From Thermoflexia bacterium (GTDB lineage Bacteria; Chloroflexota; Anaerolineae; B4-G1; SLSP01), in assembly GCA_030605705.1 (NCBI GenBank), contig JAUWHU010000284.1, positions 1-6,489 of the forward strand: a DNA stretch of 6,489 nucleotides, given 5' to 3'. Made by a program: the position numbers and the translations under genes. Shown here piece after piece: positions 1-4,940 of this stretch. The stretch's first letter is position 1, and the number at the start of each line of letters is the position of its first letter. Under the pieces are notes generated by a model, which ran no database searches, was not told the DNA's origin, and was given only the letters and a program-made list of their open reading frames with translations.

Positions 1-168
1 TGGACCAGCAGCGACTTCGATACCCAGACCAAAGTGATCCGGGGCGGGGCCTGGAACTTCTCCCTCGACTCGGCCCGCACCTCGGTGCGCGAGTGCAGCC
101 GGCCGGACAACCGCTCGCACGGCATTGGCTTCCGCGTGGCATTCGAGCTACCGGCGGACGAAGATTAA
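1..168 (+). CDS. C-terminal end of a formylglycine-generating enzyme (FGE-sulfatase / SUMF1-type) domain protein, partial
   Basis: The frame is open from base 1 and ends at TAA 166-168, giving 55 residues; the start lies outside the window. The fragment has the closing signature of the FGE-sulfatase fold: VIRGGAW (residues 12-18), then an Arg-rich stretch (SARTSVRECSRPDNR), then GIGFRVAFE (41-49), and an acidic tail PADED. In this family the R-G-G-x-W and G-F-R-x motifs form the end of the C-type-lectin-like core. Members either convert a sulfatase Cys to formylglycine or, very often in bacteria, serve as a fused domain on kinases, NTPases or sensors without that activity. Only the tail is visible, so catalytic cysteines and any fused N-terminal domain cannot be judged. 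The family call is firm; the specific function is unknown. Confidence 0.88.
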   Translation, partial: WTSSDFDTQTKVIRGGAWNFSLDSARTSVRECSRPDNRSHGIGFRVAFELPADED

Positions 169-232
169 CTTCAGCGGCGATGCGGACCTGCGGGAATGTA
201 AGCAGACGAGAGGGCGAAAAAACAGGAAATCT

Positions 233-261
233 TTGCGTCTTTAGAACTAATCTGGTATTAT
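233..261 (+). promoter_or_regulatory. Putative sigma70-type promoter with extended -10 for the Cys-rich protein gene
   Basis: TTGCGT (233-238) and TATTAT (256-261) are separated by 17 bases. TATTAT matches five of six -10 consensus positions, and TGG directly before it forms an extended -10 (TGn). The -35 is weak (TTG only). Transcription would start near 268, leaving a leader of about 105 bases before the ATG at 373. Predicted from sequence only. Confidence 0.45.
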
Positions 262-276
262 AAGACCAGGTTCTAA
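241..276. repeat. Inverted repeat spanning the -10 region, possible operator
   Basis: Left arm TTAGAAC (241-247) plus CTGGT (252-256) is complementary to the contiguous right arm ACCAG-GTTCTAA (265-276). The arms give 12 paired positions, a 4-base bulge (TAAT) on the left and an 8-base centre. The -10 box TATTAT begins at the last base of the left arm and runs into the centre, where a repressor dimer would block polymerase. It could also fold as a hairpin in RNA crossing from upstream. No regulator is identified. Confidence 0.4.
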
Positions 277-372
277 GCCGAACTGCGCAAGGTGATTGAG
301 AAATCAGATCGCTCTGCCAGCTAGCAGAACTGACTTGTTGGTGAAAATATGTGAGGATAAGGAGAGAAACCG

Positions 373-1239
373 ATGGAAACCCCAATTGACTGGACACAAT
401 GGACACCGCCTTACGATCCGCGTCAGATAGATAGCGCAATAGTGACAGAAGACGAACACCAGCGCTTAATTGAAACCGCCGACTGCGGTCAGCGCTGCCC
501 CGGCTGCGGTATCTGCTGCGCTGGCTACCGCGACGTGATTACCGACGAGTACACCGGTGAGGAAGAGTTTGTGGGTAATCTCAAACTGGTACGGGGCGGG
601 CTGGTCCACTTAGAGGGCGGCCTGCTGTACCGCGTCTCCACCTGTGACGAGTCGTGCCCTGGCTATGGAAACTGTTGCCCGCCTTTCGAGCAACGCCAGC
701 GCCCAGAGACGGTCGCCGACGCGCGTCGCATCTTGCTGGAGAAGGACAACAGCTCCCGCTGGGAGATGCAGGAAGCGCTGCTGATTCTGGCCCACGAGGG
801 AACAACTGAAGCGGTTGACGTTCTGGAGGCCTTCATGCCGCGCGCCCACACACGATTGGCCGGATTTGCCGAGTGTGCGCTGGACGAAGGGCGCTATTTT
901 GCCACCATTCCCCATAACGCAGAGGAGGCGCGAGCGATGATGAAACGAGAGGTGCTGGCAGCCTGGGAAGATCGCGCCATCAACGCTCAGAGCAGAACCG
1001 AAGAAACGTTCGAGCCTGAACTGGAGAGCTTGCACTACGAACTAGAGATCACCCAGCGACTGCTGAGCAAAGCCCAGGACGAGGCAGCGCGGGAAACCTG
1101 GCAAATCCAGGTAGACACGCTGCAAACGATGATCGGGATGACCGAGGGCGGTCTGGCCGAGCAACAGGAAGAGCTAGCTCTGTGCGAAGCGATGATTGCC
1201 GAGATTGAGGCCGACCTGACCGAGGATCAGCCGGCGTGA
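373..1239 (+). CDS. Hypothetical protein with duplicated Cys-rich motif, helical middle and coiled-coil C-terminus
   Basis: I do not recognise a named family in this 288-residue protein. The start ATG is supported by AAGGAG (359-364) eight bases upstream. The N-terminal third has two nearly equal cysteine motifs: C38-x3-C42-PGC-G-x-C48-C49 and C91-x3-C95-PGY-G-x-C101-C102, 53 residues apart. Their spacing suggests a metal site (zinc or Fe-S) or disulfides, but that is inference; only the first has the extra Cys at 45. Residues of about 129-200 (EMQEALLILAHEG, then LAGFAECALDEGRYF) look like HEAT-type paired helices. Residues of about 208-282 are rich in Glu, Gln, Leu and Ile and read as a coiled coil. 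No signal peptide or membrane segment is seen, so it is probably cytoplasmic. It stands alone between two promoters. A scaffold or metal-binding adaptor is possible, but no function can be assigned. Confidence 0.85.
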   Translation: METPIDWTQWTPPYDPRQIDSAIVTEDEHQRLIETADCGQRCPGCGICCAGYRDVITDEYTGEEEFVGNLKLVRGGLVHLEGGLLYRVSTCDESCPGYGNCCPPFEQRQRPETVADARRILLEKDNSSRWEMQEALLILAHEGTTEAVDVLEAFMPRAHTRLAGFAECALDEGRYFATIPHNAEEARAMMKREVLAAWEDRAINAQSRTEETFEPELESLHYELEITQRLLSKAQDEAARETWQIQVDTLQTMIGMTEGGLAEQQEELALCEAMIAEIEADLTEDQPA

Positions 1240-1283
1240 GCACTCGGCTTACGGCCAGATTAGTGAGCATCGCTCCCCTCGAA

Positions 1284-1312
1284 TTGCACGCGCGGGAATC
1301 TTGTGCTATCAT
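1284..1312 (+). promoter_or_regulatory. Putative promoter of the AbiE toxin-antitoxin operon
   Basis: TTGCAC (1284-1289), a 17-base spacer, then TATCAT (1307-1312), preceded by TGC as an extended -10. The leader would be about 28 bases to the ATG at 1347. CTCGA (1278-1282) and TCGAG (1326-1330) flank the promoter, and GCAC/GTGC (1286-1289, 1303-1306) lie within it. AbiEi antitoxins are known to repress their own promoter through inverted repeats, so these are candidate operator halves, but they are short and the match may be chance. Confidence 0.45.
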
Positions 1313-1346
1313 ATAGGCAGATAAATCGAGAGGAGATTTCTGCAAT

Positions 1347-2120
1347 ATGAAGCCAAATCTTGCCCCGATTTCCATAATCCGCCGGCTGCGCCGGCACGAT
1401 CTGTTCTATTTCACGCCCCGGATGCTGGGCGATCTCTTGACGTTGGACCGCGAACGGGTGTATCGCCTCGTCGCGCGCCTCAAGAGAGAGAAACTCATCG
1501 CCGAGGTCGAGAAGGGCAAGTATCTCCTGCTGGGTCTTGAACCGGAGAGGGTGCTTTCCAATCCCCTTTTCATTGCCAGCCACCTGGTCACACCGGCTTA
1601 CGTCTCTTATTGGTCGGCTTTGCACTTCTACGGTTTCACCGAGCAGGTACCGCTCACCGTGTTCGTGGCCACAACCAAGAAGAAGCGCCCGGTAGCGTTC
1701 CACGGCTTCCGTTTCCGCTTTGTCACCGTCCAGCCGCGTAAGTTCTTCGGCTACCGGCGTGAAACCGTGGGCGAGTTACCCGTCCTCATCGCCGATGAGG
1801 CCAAGACTATCGTGGACAGCCTGGATCAACCGCGCTACGCCGGAGGAATCACCGAGGTCGCCAAGTCGTTGCAGGCGGCTTTGGAGGTAGTGGACGTGTC
1901 CATCCTGGTCGAATATGCCAACCGCATGGCAGACAAGAGCCTGGGGGCGCGGCTGGGCTATTTGCTGGAGAGGCTGGGACATCCGGCTGAGGGGCTGATG
2001 CACTCCGGCAGCCCGGTCAAACTGGACCCGGCCCGGCCTCGCAGCGGTCTTTACGAACGTCGTTGGCGGGTGGTCGTCAATGTGCCGGAGGTGGAGTTGC
2101 AGTCACCGGGGGTAGGTTAA
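1347..2120 (+). CDS. abiEi: AbiEi-like antitoxin / transcriptional regulator (type IV toxin-antitoxin)
   Basis: This 257-residue protein is the antitoxin of an AbiE-type system. Residues of about 8-62 form a winged helix-turn-helix (FTPRMLGDLLTLDRERVYRLVARLKREKLI, then the wing EKGKYLL), which in the family binds the operon's own promoter. The rest is the AbiEi antitoxin domain, with the recognisable blocks YWSALHFYGFTEQ (88-100), TVFVATTKKK (104-113), an ADEAKTIVDSLDQPRYAGGI stretch (149-168) and the C-terminal RSGLYERRWRVVVNV (232-246). AGGAG (1331-1335) lies 11 bases before the ATG, slightly long but the only candidate. Its stop TAA shares its last A with the ATG of the next gene, so the two are translationally coupled. 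In type IV systems the antitoxin counteracts the toxin's effect without a stable complex. The length is normal for the family and nothing is broken. Confidence 0.92.
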   Translation: MKPNLAPISIIRRLRRHDLFYFTPRMLGDLLTLDRERVYRLVARLKREKLIAEVEKGKYLLLGLEPERVLSNPLFIASHLVTPAYVSYWSALHFYGFTEQVPLTVFVATTKKKRPVAFHGFRFRFVTVQPRKFFGYRRETVGELPVLIADEAKTIVDSLDQPRYAGGITEVAKSLQAALEVVDVSILVEYANRMADKSLGARLGYLLERLGHPAEGLMHSGSPVKLDPARPRSGLYERRWRVVVNVPEVELQSPGVG

Positions 2121-2872
2121 TGTTGACGCGAACACAAATCCAGCGGCTGGCGCAACGCCATCGCATTGGCATGCAGGTTCAGGAACGAGATTATTTACAG
2201 CACCTGTTGCTCTCGCTGCTCTACGCCCGCTCGCAGGCACTGATCTTCAAGGGGGGCACCGCCTTGCGGCTGGTGTTCCGAGGCCCCCGCTACTCTGAAG
2301 ATTTGGACTTCAACGGGGCGGATGATATATCCACTTTGCGCCAGTTGTGGGAAAATGTCGTCGCCGATCTGGGTGACTATGGCATCGTGGCGGAGATGCG
2401 AAACGCCTGGGCATCCGATGTGGGGTACAGTTTCGACGTCAGCTACCAGGGGCCACTGTACGATGGCCGTGACCGCAGCAAAAGCAAAGTGCGGGTGGAC
2501 ATCAACCGGCGACCGGAGGAAGTAGAGACGCGGCGCGAATTGGTGGCCTCAGAGTACGACGATGTGCGTCCCTTCGTGGTGACCGTGCTGGCACCGGAGC
2601 AGTTGTTGGCGGAGAAGATACGCGCCCTGCTGGTACGGGGCAAACCCCGCGATTTGTATGACATCTGGCTGCTCTTGGGGCAAGGTGTACGGGCTGACCG
2701 GGAGCTCATCGAGTGCAAGTTAGCATCATACAAGATGACCTTCAACGTTGAGGCATTGGACATAGCCCTGGTCCGCGTCCGCGCCGGTTGGGAGCGCGAC
2801 CTGCGGCCGTTGTTGCCACAATTCGTGGCTTACGAGGACGTGGTACGGGGAGTGGAATCGTTGAGGCATTGA
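2120..2872 (+). CDS. abiEii: AbiEii-like nucleotidyltransferase toxin (type IV toxin-antitoxin)
   Basis: This 250-residue protein belongs to the AbiEii nucleotidyltransferase (DNA polymerase beta-like fold) toxins. The family's four motifs are all visible. Motif I is FKGGTALRL (43-51) followed by RYSEDLDF (57-64), with D61 and D63 as metal-binding acids. Motif II is KVRVDI (123-128). Motif III is LLAEKIRAL (162-170). Motif IV is RDLYDIWLL (177-185). Studied relatives transfer nucleotides to RNA (GTP use in AbiEii, tRNA 3' end modification in MenT-type members); which target applies here cannot be read. I chose ATG 2120, inside the TAATG overlap with the antitoxin stop and preceded by a GGGGG-TAGG stretch (2108-2116). 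The in-frame ATG at 2063 would add 19 Gly-rich residues lying inside the antitoxin gene. The toxin looks intact and potentially active. Confidence 0.93.
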   Translation: MLTRTQIQRLAQRHRIGMQVQERDYLQHLLLSLLYARSQALIFKGGTALRLVFRGPRYSEDLDFNGADDISTLRQLWENVVADLGDYGIVAEMRNAWASDVGYSFDVSYQGPLYDGRDRSKSKVRVDINRRPEEVETRRELVASEYDDVRPFVVTVLAPEQLLAEKIRALLVRGKPRDLYDIWLLLGQGVRADRELIECKLASYKMTFNVEALDIALVRVRAGWERDLRPLLPQFVAYEDVVRGVESLRH

Positions 2873-2886
2873 GGTATCATCTCAAT
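2868..2886 (+). other. Short hairpin at the end of the toxin gene
   Basis: ATTGAG (2868-2873) and CTCAAT (2881-2886) form a 6-base-pair stem with a 7-base loop that includes the toxin stop codon. There is no following T-run, so it is not a standard rho-independent terminator. It may stabilise the transcript end or be chance. Confidence 0.2.
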
Positions 2887-2933
2887 AAATAGCGACGCAT
2901 AGCGCATCTTTTCAGTATTTAGGGAAAAAGGCT

Positions 2934-3012
2934 CGTAGTAGGCACTTCAGTGCCGTGAATCACGGCGATACCCACGGCCAGTGGGCCTTAGGGCCACGGA
3001 ATCGCCTACTAC
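2934..3012. repeat. Multi-hairpin palindromic element, probable intergenic repeat (MITE/REP-like)
   Basis: The ends are perfect 9-base inverted repeats, GTAGTAGGC (2935-2943) and GCCTACTAC (3004-3012). Between them are several smaller stems: GGCAC/GTGCC (2941-2945, 2950-2954), GCCGTG/CACGGC with a 3-base loop (2952-2957, 2961-2966), CCCAC/GTGGG (2971-2975, 2981-2985) and a longer-range GGCGAT/ATCGCC (2964-2969, 3001-3006). Some overlap, so alternative folds compete. Its opening CGTAGT and the CAGTGCC of the first hairpin match the small elements at 3768 and 4949, suggesting one repeat family. It sits between the AbiE operon and the Nudix gene. No obvious target duplication flanks it. Confidence 0.6.
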
Positions 3013-3057
3013 AAACTGTCCGACTAAAGACTATCTGACGAACACGGAGGCCAACAT

Positions 3058-3516
3058 TTGTTCACCATCGGGGCTTTTGCCATCATCTTCGACGAGCGGG
3101 GCCGTGTCCTCCTGGGGCACAGGCGCGACTTTGACATGTGGAATCTCCCCGGCGGGGGCGTCGAGAGCGGTGAGCTGCCCACCGAAGCCGCCATTCGTGA
3201 GACCAGGGAGGAAACCGACCTGGAAGTCGCCATCGAACGGCTGGTCGGCGTTTACGGGAAGGTGGATAACCCCGATGACCTCGTCTTCGCTTTTGTCTGT
3301 CGAGTGACCGGCGGGCAGCTCTCCATCACGGACGAAGCCGATGCGTGCCGGTACTTTACAGTAGCGGACATCCCCCCGAATACCAGCCCCAAACACGTCG
3401 AGAGGATTCACGATGCGCTGCGTCTAAACACCTCCGGCCCCGGAGCGCAACCGCTCTTCCGCCGCCAGGACGCGCCCTCGACACGGGAATGGCTACAAAA
3501 GCTGCAAGAACCCTAA
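3058..3516 (+). CDS. Nudix hydrolase
   Basis: This 152-residue, single-domain Nudix protein would hydrolyse a nucleoside diphosphate linked to another group, or a damaged NTP; the substrate cannot be told from sequence. The Nudix box reads G33-x5-E39-x7-R47-E48-T-R-E51-E52-T-D-L, so the catalytic RE..EE acids are present. The usually conserved Gly after EET is Asp (D54), an uncommon but tolerated change. The domain opens with the typical strand FTIGAFAIIFDERGRVLLGHR and WNLPGGG (28-34). The start is TTG 3058, chosen because GGAGG (3046-3050) lies seven bases before it and the domain begins at once; no ATG fits. The ~25-residue tail after the domain is Pro/Gln/Arg-rich and nondescript. The gene is about 185 bases after the toxin, separated by a repeat element, so probably not in that operon. 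Likely a housekeeping or sanitation enzyme. Confidence 0.9.
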   Translation: MFTIGAFAIIFDERGRVLLGHRRDFDMWNLPGGGVESGELPTEAAIRETREETDLEVAIERLVGVYGKVDNPDDLVFAFVCRVTGGQLSITDEADACRYFTVADIPPNTSPKHVERIHDALRLNTSGPGAQPLFRRQDAPSTREWLQKLQEP

Positions 3517-3561
3517 TTTTGCACTGTGGTAAAAATGACACAGCTGCTCCCCAAAGCTCTA

Positions 3562-3634
3562 AGCCCCCGTCCCCGGGGACGGGCTGACGAGGAAACTTGC
3601 TCAGGGGACGCCCCCGAGACGGGGCTGGGAGCAA
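3562..3634. repeat. GC-rich palindromic element, possible structured RNA or miniature repeat
   Basis: An exact 18-base palindrome, CCCGTCCCCGGGGACGGG (3566-3583), is followed by CTGACGAGGAAAC and then by TTGCTC (3597-3602) pairing with GAGCAA (3629-3634). Inside that stem GGGG-ACG-CCCC (3604-3614) competes with CCCC-GAGAC-GGGG (3612-3624). The outer parts AGCCCC(C)GTC (3562-3571) and GACGGGGCT (3618-3626) are also complementary apart from one extra C, so the unit has imperfect terminal inverted repeats. No T-run follows, so it is not a classic terminator, though it lies just after the Nudix stop and could still end or protect that transcript. Confidence 0.45.
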
Positions 3635-3682
3635 TATAAGCGCGACTCTGCCCCAATGCCTAATCTTATTGGCGTCCGGTAG

Positions 3683-3711
3683 TGGACGTTTGGGAAATTT
3701 GCGTGTATAAT
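3683..3711 (+). promoter_or_regulatory. Strong putative promoter upstream of the receiver-GGDEF gene
   Basis: TGGACG (3683-3688; four of six -35 positions), a 17-base spacer and a perfect TATAAT (3706-3711). Transcription would start near 3718, giving a leader of about 280 bases before the GTG at 3998. The -35 overlaps the right arm of the CGTCC/GGACG inverted repeat (3673-3688). This is the best promoter match I see in the window. Confidence 0.55.
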
Positions 3712-3761
3712 AAAGCCGTAAAACCAATACAATGACTCCCCTGAAAAAAGGGCGTCTCACC

Positions 3762-3800
3762 ACGGAGCGTAGTATGGGCAGGCAGTGCCCATAAACGGAG
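3762..3800. repeat. Small hairpin element, copy 1, with flanking direct repeats
   Basis: The core (3768-3793) begins CGTAGT and has a perfect stem TATGGGCA (3773-3780) / TGCCCATA (3786-3793) with loop GGCAG. ACGGAG occurs immediately before it (3762-3767) and again just after (3795-3800), as a target duplication would. 23 of 26 core bases match the copy at 4949. It lies in the leader between the 3706 promoter and the receiver-GGDEF gene. Confidence 0.65.
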
Positions 3801-3884
3801 AAGATACAGAAAATTTGATGTTTGGTTCAAGAAAATTCCACTTCACACGTCAAAACATTAATTTTCTCAAGGTCAAGTTTAAAA

Positions 3885-3910
3885 TCTCTGTGCTCTCTGC
3901 GCCTCTGCGT
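3885..3910. repeat. Nine-base-period repeat of the CTCTGCG (CGCAGAG) type
   Basis: Successive units TCTCTGTGC, TCTCTGCGC and CTCTGCGT run in phase; on the - strand they read ACGCAGAG-GCGCAGAGA-GCACAGAGA. Similar short-period CGCAGAG arrays are, from memory, common between genes in several bacterial phyla rich in intergenic repeats. No coding role is seen. Confidence 0.5.
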
Positions 3911-3997
3911 TGAAATCTTTGGTTTTTTCAGTAAACTCATACGCTGAACGTGTCGCCATAATCTTGTCCGCGAGTCGAACGAGAGGAGAGCTATAAA

Positions 3998-4852
3998 GTG
4001 GAAAGCCGAGTTTTGTTCATTGAGGACAATTCAATCAATCGCCACCGCTTGCGCGAGTGTTTTAAGGGCCACGGGATGCAGGTGGAGGAGGCGGAAGACG
4101 GGCGTACCGGCCTGGCATTGGCCACCCGCCTCTTACCTCAAGCCATCGTGATCAGCACCACGCTGCCCGACATGGCGTGGACCGAAGTGGCGCAGCGACT
4201 GCGCGCGGTGACGCGCACCCGGCACATCTATCTCATGCTCCTGGCGGATAGAGATATCCACAAGGAAAGGCTGAGTGGGTTGGAGTGGGCCGATGATTTT
4301 GTGGCCTCGCCCTTTGACCCAGAGGAAGTATCGCTGCGGATACGGAACGCGCTGCGCCGGGCCAATTCTGCTAACTTCACCGACCCCACCACGGGCCTGC
4401 CCGCCAGTCACCTCATTCAGGAGCAACTGCGGCATTTGTTGCAGTCGCCAGAGGGTGAGTGGGCCTTGCTGCGCCTGCACGTAGCGAGATTGGAGCCTTT
4501 CCGTGAAAAATATGGTTTTCAGGCGGCGGACGACTTCCTGCGCGGCGTGGCGCGCATCTTAGCCGAGGCGTTAGCCAATGACACAGTGGAGGACGATTTC
4601 CTGGGCTACAGCGGCCACGATGACTTTATCGTCGTCACCCACCGCGACCGCGCTCCCGGTTTGGAGGCCGAAGTCCTGGAAGCCTTCAAGAAAATGTTAT
4701 CCGCACATTATGACTCCCCGGAGTTCGAGCAGGGATTTATCGTGCTGGATGGGAATCAGGTTCCGCTGGCGACCCTGCGCAGCCATTGCACCACCTCGGC
4801 GGAAGGCCCCTTCTACGATATTCGCTCCTTGAGTGAGGCATTGGTGGCCTAA
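3998..4852 (+). CDS. Degenerate receiver domain fused to degenerate GGDEF domain
   Basis: This 284-residue protein has a CheY-like receiver domain (about 3-121) and a GGDEF-fold domain (about 128-283). The start is GTG 3998, nine bases after AGGAG (3984-3988). The receiver keeps the acidic pair E9-D10, but the phospho-acceptor position in AIVISTTLPD is S53, the Thr/Ser position in YLMLLAD is L82, and the conserved Lys in DDFVASPF is S104. Phosphorylation in the usual way is therefore not expected. The second domain opens with DPTTGLP (129-135), as GGDEF domains do, but the signature reads G206-H-D-D-F210. Cyclase activity is thus doubtful. It may act as a c-di-GMP or nucleotide sensor, or a protein-interaction module, working by binding. 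No membrane segment or partner kinase is adjacent. Both domains are worn in matched fashion while the frame stays open, which suggests selection for a non-enzymatic role rather than decay. Confidence 0.85.
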   Translation: MESRVLFIEDNSINRHRLRECFKGHGMQVEEAEDGRTGLALATRLLPQAIVISTTLPDMAWTEVAQRLRAVTRTRHIYLMLLADRDIHKERLSGLEWADDFVASPFDPEEVSLRIRNALRRANSANFTDPTTGLPASHLIQEQLRHLLQSPEGEWALLRLHVARLEPFREKYGFQAADDFLRGVARILAEALANDTVEDDFLGYSGHDDFIVVTHRDRAPGLEAEVLEAFKKMLSAHYDSPEFEQGFIVLDGNQVPLATLRSHCTTSAEGPFYDIRSLSEALVA

Positions 4853-4879
4853 CCGGTTCAGCTCTTTAGAATTTCATAT

Positions 4880-4898
4880 GGTTGAGCCAAAATCAACC
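4880..4898. repeat. Short inverted repeat downstream of the receiver-GGDEF gene
   Basis: GGTTGA (4880-4885) and TCAACC (4893-4898) can pair around a 7-base loop GCCAAAA, 28 bases after the stop codon. No T-run follows, so its value as a terminator is weak. Its right arm runs into the next repeat. Confidence 0.25.
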
Positions 4899-4925
4899 GC
4901 GAATGACGCGAATTAACGCGAAAAA
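4896..4925. repeat. Ten-base-period repeat of the CGCGAA type
   Basis: Three units in phase: ACCGCGAATG, ACGCGAATTA and ACGCGAAAAA. It continues into AATCAGTGC and AATCTGTG (4932-4948). Together these resemble a widespread intergenic repeat type of the form ACGCGAATTAACGCGAA...AATCTGTGGC, which here appears interrupted by the hairpin element at 4949. Confidence 0.5.
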
Positions 4926-4940
4926 ATCAAAAATCAGTGC

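Larger units (their letters stand above)
3517..3997. other. 481-base intergenic region made mostly of repeats, plus a promoter
   Basis: In order it holds: a GC-rich palindromic element (3562-3634); inverted repeats CCAAT/ATTGG (3653-3657, 3668-3672) and CGTCC/GGACG (3673-3677, 3684-3688); a promoter (3683-3711); a small hairpin insertion (3768-3794); AGAAAATT/AATTTTCT arms (3830-3837, 3860-3867); and a 9-base-period repeat (3885-3910). I see no convincing gene; the only notable short frame is 3732-3794 (20 codons, no ribosome site). Confidence 0.6.

Noticed and set aside
313..328. Hairpin TCTGC-CAGCTA-GCAGA in the leader of the Cys-rich gene
   Set aside because: A five-base stem with no other support; expected by chance in a region of this size.
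2063..2119. Upstream ATG giving the toxin 19 more residues
   Set aside because: The added residues are Gly-rich and unlike the family, lie within the antitoxin gene, and have no ribosome site; ATG 2120 in the TAATG overlap is the expected arrangement.
3583..3640. Hammerhead-ribozyme-like core CTGACGAGGAAAC
   Set aside because: CTGANGA and GAAA are present, but only one base separates them, so there is no stem II. After the TTGCTC/GAGCAA stem the expected cleavage-site context and a stem I partner are missing. Kept only as a structured element.
3356..3763. Long - strand reading frame across the Nudix end and the following gap
   Set aside because: It overlaps the Nudix gene, and the rest crosses palindromic repeats. 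Its composition is Arg/Pro-rich, as for a shadow frame, with no recognisable domain.
3732..3794. 20-codon reading frame (ATG to TAA) just after the strong promoter
   Set aside because: No ribosome-binding site; the last third and the stop codon come from the inserted hairpin element, so it is most likely chance.
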